Of a stretch of DNA of 22,688 nt, positions 8,852-16,643 are shown one piece after another. The translations under genes were made by a program, and so were the position numbers. Where the stretch lies: contig JAGHTR010000105.1 of assembly GCA_018065205.1 (NCBI GenBank), forward strand, positions 1-22,688, written 5' to 3'. Source of the stretch: Candidatus Colicola caccequi. GTDB taxonomy: Bacteria > Bacteroidota > Bacteroidia > Bacteroidales > Paludibacteraceae. How positions within the stretch are numbered: position 1 is the stretch's first letter; the number at the start of each line of letters is the position of its first letter. Below the pieces are notes generated by a model that saw only the letters and a program-made list of their open reading frames with translations, was not told where the DNA came from and made no database searches.

Positions 8852-8864
8852 GTGCTCTAAGCAC
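8852..8864 (-). other. Short hairpin immediately after the FKBP lipoprotein stop
   Basis: Arms GTGCT and AGCAC enclose a 3-nt loop directly after the TAA at 8865-8867. No T-run follows, so a terminator is doubtful; it may protect a transcript end. A related, weaker element follows the second FKBP gene at 10160-10174, so the two genes share 3' flanks as well as coding sequence. Confidence 0.45.
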
Positions 8865-10115
8865 TTATTTCTCTATATCCAGGAGTTCAACCTCAAAGAT
8901 CAGAACGGAGTACGGAGGAATAGAGCCGGCTTCGCGAGCGCCGTATCCGAGTTCCTGAGGTATATAGAAGCGGAACTTACTGCCTACGGGCATTAGTTGC
9001 AGTCCTTCGGTCCATCCTTTGATGACTTGGTTGAGTCCGAAAGTGATAGGTTCGCCACGTTCTACGGAGCTATCGAAGACGGTGCCGTCGATGAGAGTGC
9101 CGTGGTAGTGTACGCGGACGCGGTCGGTAGCGGATGGTTTGGGACCCTTACCCATTTTGATGACTTCGTATTGGAGTCCGGATTCGGTGACGATGACGCC
9201 ATCTTTGGTGGCATTAGCAGCGAGGAACTCTTCGCCCTCTTGCTTAGTTTGACCATATTTAATGGAAGCGATAGCGTTTTGGATATAGTTAGCCGCCTCT
9301 TCTTGTGTGAATTGACTTTCGTCTTGGTACAGACCATTGATGAATCCTTGTTTGATGAGTTCAAAGTCGGTAACTAATTGTTCAACGCCTACCAGTCCAT
9401 TGGCTTCTTGTTCCTTGATGGTTTTGCCGATTTGTTCGCCCATTGCGATGTTTTGCGGGTTGATGCATTCTTTTTTGAGTCCGGCATTGACAGCCTTGAT
9501 GAATTCTTTGAATCCTTCTCCGGTAGTATCTTCAGCCAGCACATAAGCCTTGACATCGGTGCCATTAGCCACACCGAAAGCGTAGTTGATAGAGTCGAGG
9601 GTTGTTTCTAAGACGATAGTAGCCACTTTCTTACCGCATTTTCCGCGCACGATTTTAGCGGTTACTTCAGCGTCGTCATTGACGTTTTGAATTTGTGTTT
9701 GGAAGTAAGCGCGAGCCTCGTCGGGATGCATCATGATGGTGTCGCCAAGGATACCATTGATGAGTCCTTGGAAGAAGATTTTCTCGTTGATAGGCCATGT
9801 TTTTTGGTTGACGAGACCGGTTGTTTCAAAACTCTTGACGGATTGTCCGATGCTCTGACCTATTTCTGCGATAGGAGACAGGTCGTCCAGTTTGCCGTCA
9901 TAGCCGCGTTGGAGTGCGTCGATGAATTCAGCGATAGCAGCGTCGGATGAGTCAGCAGCCATTTGGTAGGCTTTGAGTTGTGCACCATTGAGTAACCCCA
10001 GAGCAAAGTTAACGGAGTCATTCATGTCATTTAAGGTCACTTGTTGGGCCTTGTAGGTGTTGCCGCAGGAGATCATAGCCAGAGCGGCGAAGGCTAGAAT
10101 AGATAGTTTTTTCAT
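8865..10115 (-). CDS. FKBP-type peptidyl-prolyl isomerase lipoprotein with duplicated N-terminal domain
   Basis: A 416-residue protein. A lipoprotein signal peptide ends at C17 (lipobox AMISC), so it should be anchored on the periplasmic side or the outer membrane. Two copies of an FKBP_N-like dimerisation/chaperone domain follow (about 30-160 and 170-290); both start with a S-[VI]-N-[FY]-A-[FL]-G pattern and share an IGQSIGQ/MGEQIGK helix. The FKBP catalytic domain is at about 312-416, with VHYHGTLIDGTVFDSS, FGLNQVIKGW and GSIPPYSVLIFEVELL. It should catalyse cis-trans proline isomerisation during folding of exported proteins. Length exceeds simple FkpA-type proteins because of the extra N domain. 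A period-7 array (10120-10154) lies just upstream of the ATG. The neighbouring FKBP gene (10174-10683) is a clear paralogue. Confidence 0.93.
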   Translation of the reverse strand: MKKLSILAFAALAMISCGNTYKAQQVTLNDMNDSVNFALGLLNGAQLKAYQMAADSSDAAIAEFIDALQRGYDGKLDDLSPIAEIGQSIGQSVKSFETTGLVNQKTWPINEKIFFQGLINGILGDTIMMHPDEARAYFQTQIQNVNDDAEVTAKIVRGKCGKKVATIVLETTLDSINYAFGVANGTDVKAYVLAEDTTGEGFKEFIKAVNAGLKKECINPQNIAMGEQIGKTIKEQEANGLVGVEQLVTDFELIKQGFINGLYQDESQFTQEEAANYIQNAIASIKYGQTKQEGEEFLAANATKDGVIVTESGLQYEVIKMGKGPKPSATDRVRVHYHGTLIDGTVFDSSVERGEPITFGLNQVIKGWTEGLQLMPVGSKFRFYIPQELGYGAREAGSIPPYSVLIFEVELLDIEK

Positions 10116-10119
10116 TTGT

Positions 10120-10154
10120 GATTGGTTATTTATGATTGGTTATTGGTTATTTAT
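10120..10154. repeat. Period-7 repeat between the two FKBP genes, five units
   Basis: Heptamers GATTGGT, TATTTAT, GATTGGT, TATTGGT and TATTTAT fill most of the 58-bp gap, from 5 bp upstream of the FKBP lipoprotein ATG towards the other FKBP gene. No TAnnTTTG box is seen in the gap, so the upstream leader of this gene is mostly repeat. Confidence 0.8.
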
Positions 10155-10173
10155 ATTGGAGTGTTTTAAGCAC

Positions 10174-10683
10174 TTATTCTATGCCGAGCAGTTCAACGGT
10201 GAAGATGAGTGCTGCGTAAGGAGGGATAGATGCTCCTGCACCTTGTGCTCCGTAAGCCAGGTCGTAGGGGATATAGAGTTTATACTTACTGCCGACGGAC
10301 ATTAGTTGCAGTCCTTCGGTCCATCCTTTGATGACTTGGTTGAGTCCGAAAGTGATGGCTTCGCCACGTTGGTAGGAACTATCAAAGACGGTGCCGTCGA
10401 TGAGTGTGCCTTCGTAATGCACTTTGACCTTATCGGTAGCCTTAGGTTTCTGACCGAGCGTTGATTCGATCACTTCGTACTGCAGACCGGAAGCGGTTGT
10501 TTTGACTTCGGGGCGTTTTTTGTTCTCTTCCAGGAATTTCTCTCCGTCCGCTTTGGCTTGTTTAGAAGCATTGAGAACAAAGTCCACACCTTTTTTGAAT
10601 TCAGCGTAATCCAGTTCAGATACGCCATACTGCATGAGGTACTGGGCAACTGAGGTGCCCAAATTAAATGATAGATTGTCCAT
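10174..10683 (-). CDS. FKBP-type peptidyl-prolyl isomerase, short paralogue
   Basis: A 169-residue protein with a short helical N-terminal region (about 1-60, half of an FKBP_N domain) and a complete FKBP domain (about 66-169) with VHYEGTLIDGTVFDSS, FGLNQVIKGWTEGLQLM and SIPPYAALIFTVELL. No signal peptide is visible, so it is probably cytoplasmic, unlike its lipoprotein paralogue next door. The two genes share a block of about 70 bp with two mismatches (8992-9060 and 10301-10369) and similar sequence past their stops. It starts 4 bp after the ribE stop, so the two are likely co-transcribed. The N-terminus MDNLSFNLG is the only reasonable start in frame. Confidence 0.92.
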   Translation of the reverse strand: MDNLSFNLGTSVAQYLMQYGVSELDYAEFKKGVDFVLNASKQAKADGEKFLEENKKRPEVKTTASGLQYEVIESTLGQKPKATDKVKVHYEGTLIDGTVFDSSYQRGEAITFGLNQVIKGWTEGLQLMSVGSKYKLYIPYDLAYGAQGAGASIPPYAALIFTVELLGIE

Positions 10684-10687
10684 ATTG

Positions 10688-11305
10688 TTATTTGATTAGT
10701 TGGTTCATTCGTGCCAAGTACTTACCGATTATATCGAATTCGATATTCACGACGGTGCCGACTTGGATATATTGGAAGTTAGTGACTTGATGCGTATAAG
10801 GTATGATGCAGACCGAGACGTATCCTTTATCGTCGATTACTTCGGGTTCGCATACTGTTAGGCTGACGCCATTGATGGTGACTGAACCTTTATCTACGCA
10901 GAAGTATCCGCGTCGGATCATGTCTTGTGTGCTAGGGTAGCAGAAGCGGTAGTACCAACTGCCTTCGGTCTCTTTGACTTCCACACAAGTAGCGCGGCAG
11001 TCAACGTGTCCCTGCACGATATGTCCATCCAGCAACTTATCCACGGACATGGCTCGTTCGAGGTTCACCCAATCGCCTTCCTTGATGAGGTCGAGATTAG
11101 TGAGTCGCAAGGTCTCTTGCATAGCGGTGACGGTATATAGGTCGCCGTCGTTCTTGACGACCGTAAGGCATACCCCGTTATGGGCGATAGATTGGTCAAT
11201 ACCCATTGTAGCAGGGTATGGGTTGCGCAAGGTAAAGTGTTTATTAGTTTGGTCCTTTTCAATACGAACCACTTGTGCCATTTGTTCTACTATTCCTGAA
11301 AACAT
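10688..11305 (-). CDS. ribE: Riboflavin synthase alpha chain
   Basis: A 205-residue riboflavin synthase, which dismutates two 6,7-dimethyl-8-ribityllumazine molecules to riboflavin plus the pyrimidine precursor. It shows the two lumazine-binding barrels: N-terminal MFSGIVE with a later SIAHNGVCLTV, then DGHIVQGHVD near residue 93-102, and a second barrel with GSVTINGVSLTV near 140-151. Length is normal for the trimeric enzyme. The stretch between the preceding flippase and the ATG carries a hexamer repeat (11326-11349). No FMN riboswitch fits in the 40-bp gap, and no other riboflavin gene is in the window, so control is probably by the operon promoter. Confidence 0.96.
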   Translation of the reverse strand: MFSGIVEQMAQVVRIEKDQTNKHFTLRNPYPATMGIDQSIAHNGVCLTVVKNDGDLYTVTAMQETLRLTNLDLIKEGDWVNLERAMSVDKLLDGHIVQGHVDCRATCVEVKETEGSWYYRFCYPSTQDMIRRGYFCVDKGSVTINGVSLTVCEPEVIDDKGYVSVCIIPYTHQVTNFQYIQVGTVVNIEFDIIGKYLARMNQLIK

Positions 11306-11325
11306 GATTTTTTTTATTTAGTCCT

Positions 11326-11349
11326 CGTCAACGTCAACGTCCTCGTCAT
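11326..11349 (+). repeat. Period-6 CGTNNN repeat, site 2 (flippase/ribE junction)
   Basis: Units CGTCAA, CGTCAA, CGTCCT and CGTCAT, preceded by a degenerate AGTCCT. The TGA stop of the minus-strand flippase (11346-11348) is written inside the last unit, and the array fills the gap before ribE. Confidence 0.85.
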
Positions 11350-12779
11350 TTACGCAGTAAATTTTTGAGGTCCCACTTATAGAAGACGAACAGATAGATT
11401 AGTATGAGTATAGTGCCGAATGCCATTCGGTAGGTCATTTGATGCTGAGCGGGATAGGGTATGAGGTAGAAGATACCTAATATGACGGCAATGAGGATAG
11501 TGTAGAGAGCAATGCGCTTGAGGTCATAAGGTACATTGAGGTGCTTGCGTCCCACCAGGTAACTGAGCAGCATGATGACGAAGTAGCAAACGAGGCTACT
11601 GCCGCATGAAGCCCAATAACCGATGCGAGGCACAAAGACGATCTGCAGCACGAGTGTGATGACCAAACCGATAAGGGAGAAGTAAGCACCCCATTTCGTT
11701 TCGTCCGTCAGTTTATACCAGAACGATAAGTTGAAGTACACACCTTGGAACACGTACGTCCATAGTACGACCGGCACTATCTTAAGGCCTTCCCAGTAAT
11801 TAGGTCCGATGATAAATTTGAATATATCTAAGTACACCACAACGCCTAACAGGATGAGGTAGGAGAAGATGATGTAGTATTTCATGGCATCGGCGTACGC
11901 TTCTACGGACTGGCGGTCCTTATGCTTAGCAAAGACGAAAGGTTCGTATGCGTACCGGAAGGCTTGGGTGAACATCATCATTACCATAGCGACCTTGAAG
12001 CACGCTCCGTATATACCTAACTGCGCTTGTGCATCGTTGCCGGAATAGAGGTAAGGGAAGATGATGCGGTCCAGTGTTTGGTTCATGATGCCGGCCACTC
12101 CCAGCACGAGCAACGGCAATGAGTAACGCAGCAATTCGCCTAACAGGGGGAAGGAGTATTTACCGCCCTTAGGCAAGGTAAATGGAATGAGTATAAGGGT
12201 CTGAATAGCCGTTGCTAATATATTGGACAAGAAGACGTAGAACACGTCGTTGTATTTGAGTACAATGAGGAAGAGCAGGTTAAAGGCTATGTTTAGTATG
12301 ACGAACAGCAGTTTAAGTGCAGCGAATAGCAAGGGTCGTTTCTGGTATCGCAGGTAGGCAAAGGGCACGCATGCAAAGGCATCCATTGCTACCGTGATGG
12401 CCATCATGGCGATAAAGGACTCATGCCCTGCATATCCTAATCCTCCGGCGATAGGTTGACGCAATACACAGCATACTGTGGCAAAGATAGCAGAGGTGGA
12501 TAGTACGGTGAGGAATGTGGTCTTATACACCGATGATGCTTCGTACCCCTCTTTATTGGCGAATCGGAAGAATCCGGTCTCCATACCGTAAGTGAGAATA
12601 ACCAACAGCAGGGCGGTCCAGGCATACAGGTTAGTGACGATACCGTAGTCCGCCGTGTTAGCCAGTACGTATGTATAAAGAGGTACCAGCAAGTAATTGA
12701 GGAACTTGCCGATAATAGACGAAAGACCGTAGATGGCTGTTTCTTTCGCCAGGATTTTCATATTACTTAAACTACTCAT
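11346..12779 (-). CDS. Polysaccharide flippase (Wzx/MOP superfamily), second copy in cluster
   Basis: A 477-residue membrane protein with about 14 helices. The N-terminus (LAKETAIYGLSSIIGKFLNY) is the hallmark of a widely conserved Bacteroidales 'lipopolysaccharide biosynthesis protein' flippase of the Polysacc_synt/MOP class. It should translocate lipid-linked saccharides over the inner membrane; the substrate is unknown. The first ATG (12777-12779) overlaps the rsmI end by 8 bp; an internal Met seven codons on (12759-12761) is an alternative start and fits the family N-terminus equally well. The stop codon lies inside a hexamer repeat, but the C-terminus (KWDLKNLLRK) looks complete. Confidence 0.85.
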   Translation of the reverse strand: MSSLSNMKILAKETAIYGLSSIIGKFLNYLLVPLYTYVLANTADYGIVTNLYAWTALLLVILTYGMETGFFRFANKEGYEASSVYKTTFLTVLSTSAIFATVCCVLRQPIAGGLGYAGHESFIAMMAITVAMDAFACVPFAYLRYQKRPLLFAALKLLFVILNIAFNLLFLIVLKYNDVFYVFLSNILATAIQTLILIPFTLPKGGKYSFPLLGELLRYSLPLLVLGVAGIMNQTLDRIIFPYLYSGNDAQAQLGIYGACFKVAMVMMMFTQAFRYAYEPFVFAKHKDRQSVEAYADAMKYYIIFSYLILLGVVVYLDIFKFIIGPNYWEGLKIVPVVLWTYVFQGVYFNLSFWYKLTDETKWGAYFSLIGLVITLVLQIVFVPRIGYWASCGSSLVCYFVIMLLSYLVGRKHLNVPYDLKRIALYTILIAVILGIFYLIPYPAQHQMTYRMAFGTILILIYLFVFYKWDLKNLLRK

Positions 12780-13437
12780 TTTTTCCTTCTACAATAATAA
12801 CGATTTCGCCTTTAGCAGGTTGTTGCTTAAAATGTTCAATCAATTCCTCTAATGTGCCACGTTGTGTATCTTCATGCACTTTACTTATCTCACGGCTCAC
12901 GGAAGCCCGACGCTCTTTTCCTGCCACTTCGGCTAACTGCTCTAATGTTTTTTGCAGCCGGAAGGGCGACTCATAGATGATGAACGTATGGTCCAGTTGC
13001 GATAGTTGTTGCAATCGTGTCTGTCGTCCTTTTTTCTGAGGCAGGAATCCTTCAAAGAAGAACCTGTCGTTAGGTAGTCCGCTATCCACTAATGCCGGCA
13101 CAAAAGCAGTTGCACCGGGCAGACATTGCACCTCCACACCTTTCTCAACGCAGGCTCTGACCAGCATGAAACCCGGATCGGAAATGCCGGGCGTTCCTGC
13201 ATCGGATATGAGTGCGATGTCTTGACTGATGGCTAACTGTGCCATGGCGTCGGATGTCTCGTGCTCATTGAATTTATGGTGTGAGCGAAGAGGAGTATGT
13301 ATGTCAAAGTGCTTGAGTAGCACGGATGACGTACGGGTGTCTTCGGCTAATATGAGTGACACTTCCTTCAAGATACGCAGAGCGCGGAGGGTGATATCCT
13401 CCATATTACCAACCGGTGTAGGAACGACGTATAGCAT
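12772..13437 (-). CDS. rsmI: 16S rRNA (cytidine-1402-2'-O)-methyltransferase RsmI
   Basis: A 221-residue tetrapyrrole-methylase-fold enzyme that 2'-O-methylates C1402 of 16S rRNA in the decoding centre, using S-adenosylmethionine. Visible motifs: N-terminal LYVVPTPVGNMEDITLRAL, AEDTRTS near residues 36-42, LISDAGTPGISDPG near 79-92, PGATAFVPAL near 108-117, FEGFLPQKKGR near 132-142, and IYESPFRL near 158-165. It lacks the extra C-terminal domain of longer family members, giving the short form seen in Bacteroidota. It lies 8 bp after the coiled-coil hypothetical gene and overlaps the flippase start by 8 bp. Confidence 0.95.
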   Translation of the reverse strand: MLYVVPTPVGNMEDITLRALRILKEVSLILAEDTRTSSVLLKHFDIHTPLRSHHKFNEHETSDAMAQLAISQDIALISDAGTPGISDPGFMLVRACVEKGVEVQCLPGATAFVPALVDSGLPNDRFFFEGFLPQKKGRQTRLQQLSQLDHTFIIYESPFRLQKTLEQLAEVAGKERRASVSREISKVHEDTQRGTLEELIEHFKQQPAKGEIVIIVEGKNE

Positions 13438-13445
13438 AGAGTGGG

Positions 13446-14012
13446 TTAGTGGTTGAAGCGACGTTTAAGTACGTTAACGAATAACTCGTAGGTGGTGCTG
13501 TCGGTATTCCAACCGAATTGACCTATATACGAGATGGCCTCGTCCAAGGAAGTCAGGCTGTTGATATCATCCAGCACTTGTTGCATCTGTTCCCCCTTTC
13601 CGGCAAATAACTCCCGTTGGAACAGGAATCGGTCTCCTAACGAGATGGCTTTGCGTATATCTGTCACCGCCTGACCTACCATGGGTTCCGCCTTGGGTTG
13701 TGGTTCGGGTTGTGGTTGTGGTTGTGGTTCTGGTTGTGGTTCCGGTTCTTCCGGAGTTTCCGGTATTTCCTGAGTTTCCGGTTCTACTTCCGGTTCTTCC
13801 GGGATCTCGGGTTCTACAGGCATCACTACATCCACGTCAACGTCCTCGTCAACGTTATTGTTTGCGTTTGCGTTTACGTTTTCGTTATTCTCAATCTGAT
13901 CTTGCAGGTTGTTAATCACTTCCTGCAAAGCGATATTGGCCTTTTCCAACGATGCGATGCGTTGCTCCAAGGACTCAATATATTCGGCGATATTAATTAG
14001 TTGTTCTTTCAT
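13446..14012 (-). CDS. Hypothetical protein: coiled coil, Asp/Asn and Pro-Glu-Gln repeat linker, conserved helical C-domain
   Basis: A 188-residue protein of unknown function. Three parts can be seen: a coiled coil (about 1-40, MKEQLINIAEYIESLEQR onward); a low-complexity linker (about 42-118) that begins with hexamer-repeat-coded Asn/Val/Ala then Asp/Glu/Val residues (42-60) and continues as Pro-Glu/Pro-Gln repeats; and a helical C-terminal domain (about 120-188) with DIRKAISLGDRFLFQRELF and a C-terminal KRRF. I recall similar 'ISLNDRF-FQRELF' C-domains in uncharacterised Bacteroidales proteins. I prefer the ATG at 14010-14012, 1 bp past the transporter stop, over an ATG at 14033 inside the transporter gene. 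No signal peptide or membrane helix. Linker length probably varies between strains. Confidence 0.75.
   Translation of the reverse strand: MKEQLINIAEYIESLEQRIASLEKANIALQEVINNLQDQIENNENVNANANNNVDEDVDVDVVMPVEPEIPEEPEVEPETQEIPETPEEPEPQPEPQPQPQPEPQPKAEPMVGQAVTDIRKAISLGDRFLFQRELFAGKGEQMQQVLDDINSLTSLDEAISYIGQFGWNTDSTTYELFVNVLKRRFNH
13681..13823. repeat. Pro-Glu/Pro-Gln codon repeat region in the hypothetical gene
   Basis: A run of GGTTCN/GGTTGT-type hexamers (minus strand: proline plus Glu or Gln codons) codes a stiff, acidic-to-polar PEP/PQP linker between the coiled coil and the C-terminal domain. It adjoins, but is distinct from, the CGTNNN array at 13835-13888. Confidence 0.8.
13835..13888 (+). 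repeat. Period-6 CGTNNN repeat, site 3 (inside a gene)
   Basis: Nine units over 54 bp: CGTCAA, CGTCCT, CGTCAA, CGTTAT, TGTTTG, CGTTTG, CGTTTA, CGTTTT, CGTTAT. Two flavours meet here: CGTCNN (coding Asp-Val/Asp-Glu on the minus strand) and CGTTNN (coding Asn-Val/Asn-Ala/Asn-Glu). It is the longest array of the family in the window and is read in frame. Confidence 0.9.
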
Positions 14013-14013
14013 A

Positions 14014-15555
14014 TTATTTGGTTGCGTCTTCAAGTTTTTTCATCATTGAGAACATAAAGATAGCGGCGAGCAGGCATATTCCTACAAAGACAGCCCAAAC
14101 GCTCCATAAAGGCAGATTTCCCCAAAGCATACCTCCAACCGAGACTAATAAGTTTCCTAAGGCAGTAGCCACGAACCATAATCCCATCATCATACCTTTG
14201 TATTGAGGAGGAGCCACTTTGCTGACAAACGATATACCCATCGGGCTGAGCAGCAGTTCACCGAAGGTCAGGATCAGGTAGGTTACAATCAGCACATTAG
14301 CATTGACGAAGGTTGCTTCGCCGGTCACGCGTGCCAGTTCCTGTGCACTGGGTGTGAGCAGTCCCTTGCAGCAAACAGCCATCAGCACGTACGCTGCAGC
14401 AGCCACTAACATACCGTAAGCAATCTTGCGGGGAGCCGAAGGTTCTTTGCCTTTAGCGGCCAATGCACCAAAGATAGCCATGCTGACAGGAGTGAGTGCT
14501 ACTACATAGAAGGGGTTGAACTGCTGGAAGATAGGAGCAGCCAAAGTGATTCCTTCAGGACTGATTTGCAAGTACTTATAGGCTAAGACGGCGATTGGTG
14601 CAGCAATAGCGATTGCGGATAAGAGTTTGCCACGCAAGTTTTTGCTTTGGAATAATCCAAATAAACCATATACAACGATGACTACCATCACGAGGTTAAT
14701 GATATCAAAAGCCATCGTTTGTACACCTGTGCAAACAGGATTGACGAACTCATTAGCGAAGTAAGTGAGGGTCAGACCATTCTGATGGAAAGCCATCCAG
14801 AAGAACAGTACGACTGCGAATACAAGACATAATGCCACAATACGCTTCTTCGTTTGCTCCGGCGTGAGTTGCTCTATTTTCTGTCCGGAAGCGGCTTGCT
14901 GCTTAGCGGTGTTCTCTACATGCTTGAACCAGGGACGGCAAGCGTAATAAATGGCTATACTGAGAATCAGCGAAGCACCAGCGACCATAAAGGCGAAGTG
15001 ATAAGTGTCGTTCACGCTGTATCCCAGACTATCCTGCGCCCAAGCCATGATCTTGACGGCAGCGGTCGGAGCGAACATAGCACCGATGTTGATGGCCATA
15101 TAGAACAGCGAGAAAGCCGAGTCGCGACGGTCAGCGTATTGAGGGTCATCGTAGAGATTACCTACCATTACTTGCAGGTTGCCTTTGAATAAACCGGTGC
15201 CGAAACTAATCAGCACCAAGGCAGCGAACATAGCCGTCATGGGCAGGGCTACGCTTCCGTTATCGATACCTCCCAAAGGAACGGCCAAGAGCAGGTAACC
15301 GAGGAACATAATGATAATACCGATGGTCACGCATTTGCCGTAACCAATCTTGTCGGCTAATATACCGCCGATTAGTGGCAAGAAATACACAAAAGCCAGG
15401 AATCCGGAGTAGATATATCCGGCGGTGGCAGGAGCCAAACCAAAATTAGCACGTAAGAAAAGTGCAAAAACGGCTAACATCGTGTAGTAGCCAAATCGTT
15501 CGCCTGTGTTGGCGAGTGCGAGAGCATAAAGCCCTTTAGGTTGATTGTCAAACAT
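14014..15555 (-). CDS. POT/PTR2 family proton-dependent oligopeptide transporter
   Basis: A 513-residue major-facilitator protein with about 12-14 helices, of the proton-coupled di/tripeptide symporter (POT) family. It shows GERFGYYTMLAVF in helix 1 and the PTR2 signature FSLFYMAINIGAMFAP in the fifth-helix region. The usual ExxERF proton/peptide motif is incomplete: the first Glu position is Asn (NTGERF), which I believe is common in Bacteroidota members. It should import small peptides into the cytoplasm. The TAA is followed after 1 bp by the ATG of the hypothetical gene. The 35-bp gap between it and the ilvE stop contains a period-7 array. Confidence 0.9.
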   Translation of the reverse strand: MFDNQPKGLYALALANTGERFGYYTMLAVFALFLRANFGLAPATAGYIYSGFLAFVYFLPLIGGILADKIGYGKCVTIGIIIMFLGYLLLAVPLGGIDNGSVALPMTAMFAALVLISFGTGLFKGNLQVMVGNLYDDPQYADRRDSAFSLFYMAINIGAMFAPTAAVKIMAWAQDSLGYSVNDTYHFAFMVAGASLILSIAIYYACRPWFKHVENTAKQQAASGQKIEQLTPEQTKKRIVALCLVFAVVLFFWMAFHQNGLTLTYFANEFVNPVCTGVQTMAFDIINLVMVVIVVYGLFGLFQSKNLRGKLLSAIAIAAPIAVLAYKYLQISPEGITLAAPIFQQFNPFYVVALTPVSMAIFGALAAKGKEPSAPRKIAYGMLVAAAAYVLMAVCCKGLLTPSAQELARVTGEATFVNANVLIVTYLILTFGELLLSPMGISFVSKVAPPQYKGMMMGLWFVATALGNLLVSVGGMLWGNLPLWSVWAVFVGICLLAAIFMFSMMKKLEDATK

Positions 15556-15569
15556 AAGAATTAAATTGT

Positions 15570-15597
15570 TTATTGATTATTGCTTATTGCTTATTGG
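15570..15597. repeat. Period-7 repeat over the ilvE stop codon, four units
   Basis: Units TTATTGA, TTATTGC, TTATTGC and TTATTGG. On the minus strand these read CAATAAN, and the TAA in the first transcribed unit (15591-15593) is the ilvE stop. Confidence 0.85.
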
Positions 15598-16643
15598 ATG
15601 ATATTGCACCAGTGGTGCTTATCCTCTGCGCGACCATACTGTATATCTTGCAGGGCTTTTCTTAGTCCCATCAGCACTTTTCCCGGGGCTTGGGGCAGGG
15701 TATAGGTTTGGTTCTTATCGGGGTCAATGACCTTATCGATCGGTGAGATAACACACGCTGTACCGCATGCTGCGGCTTCGTCCATTTGGCTGATTTCCTC
15801 CAAACGTATATGCCGTCTCACTACTTTGAGTCCCTGTTCCTTAGCCAAGGTCATCAGACTGTCGTTGGTGATGCTGGGCAGGATAGCCGAACTGCGAGGA
15901 GTGATGTATTGGGTTTGTTCGCCATAGCGGATACCGATGAAGTTAGCAGCTGAACACTCGTCAATGTACTTATGTTGGCGACTATCTAAGAACAAACAGT
16001 CGTATCCTTGTTGGTGTGCTGTCTCGGTGCCTCGGAAAGAGGCTGCGTAGTTGCCACCCACTTTATATCGCCCTGTGCCGAATGCTGCGGCGCGATCTAC
16101 GTGACGATTGACGATAAATGTCTGGCAGGGAATAGCATCGCCTTCGGTCTTGTAGTAGGGACCGACCGGTGAAGGGATGATGATGAACTCAAAGTCCCAA
16201 CCCGGACCTACACCTAATTTAGGGGTCGTACCTATCAATAAGGGACGCAAATAGAGTGTGGCTCCGGTTTCGTATGGTGGAATAAAACGTTTGTTTTTGC
16301 GTACCGCCAGTTCAACTGCCTTGCCGAATAACTCAGTGGGCACCGGTGCCATATATAGTCCGATTGCGGATTGTTGCATGCGATGCGCATTAGCCTGCCA
16401 GCGGAAGACGCGAATCTTGTTATCTATGCCGCGAAAGACCTTCAGTCCTTCAAAGGCTTCCTGACCATATTGCAGGGATGTAGCACATACGTGCATTGGC
16501 AGTATTTTATTGCGAGTCGCAACGGGTTCGCTCCATGTACCCTCTAAGGTGCCATCTGCTAAACGGTGACCGTGGTACGAGGCACGAACAATATAGTCCG
16601 TCTCGGTGTAACTGAATCGTAAACTATTCCAATCAATCTGCAT
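15591..16643 (-). CDS. ilvE: Branched-chain amino acid aminotransferase
   Basis: A 350-residue fold-type IV PLP enzyme that interconverts Leu/Ile/Val and their 2-oxo acids with 2-oxoglutarate/glutamate, in the cytoplasm. The PLP lysine is K194 in GRYKVGGNYAAS. Further marks are ATSLQYGQEAFEGLK near 54-68, YLRPLLIGT near 131-139, the YIDECSAANF motif near 226-235, and the tail GRAEDKHHWCNIIQ. Length matches the class-II BCAT group. The start overlaps the wbqC-like end by 11 bp. The stop lies in a heptamer repeat, yet the C-terminus looks complete. Confidence 0.95.
   Translation of the reverse strand: MQIDWNSLRFSYTETDYIVRASYHGHRLADGTLEGTWSEPVATRNKILPMHVCATSLQYGQEAFEGLKVFRGIDNKIRVFRWQANAHRMQQSAIGLYMAPVPTELFGKAVELAVRKNKRFIPPYETGATLYLRPLLIGTTPKLGVGPGWDFEFIIIPSPVGPYYKTEGDAIPCQTFIVNRHVDRAAAFGTGRYKVGGNYAASFRGTETAHQQGYDCLFLDSRQHKYIDECSAANFIGIRYGEQTQYITPRSSAILPSITNDSLMTLAKEQGLKVVRRHIRLEEISQMDEAAACGTACVISPIDKVIDPDKNQTYTLPQAPGKVLMGLRKALQDIQYGRAEDKHHWCNIIQ

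Noticed and set aside
8852..8864. Intrinsic terminator after the FKBP lipoprotein gene
   Set aside because: The stem is only 5 bp and no T-run follows; kept only as a small hairpin.
11306..11345. FMN riboswitch upstream of ribE
   Set aside because: The 40-bp gap is far too short and consists of repeat and a T-run.
7335..12779. The two flippase genes as an O-antigen or capsule locus
   Set aside because: No glycosyltransferase, polymerase or sugar-nucleotide genes accompany them; the neighbours are housekeeping genes.
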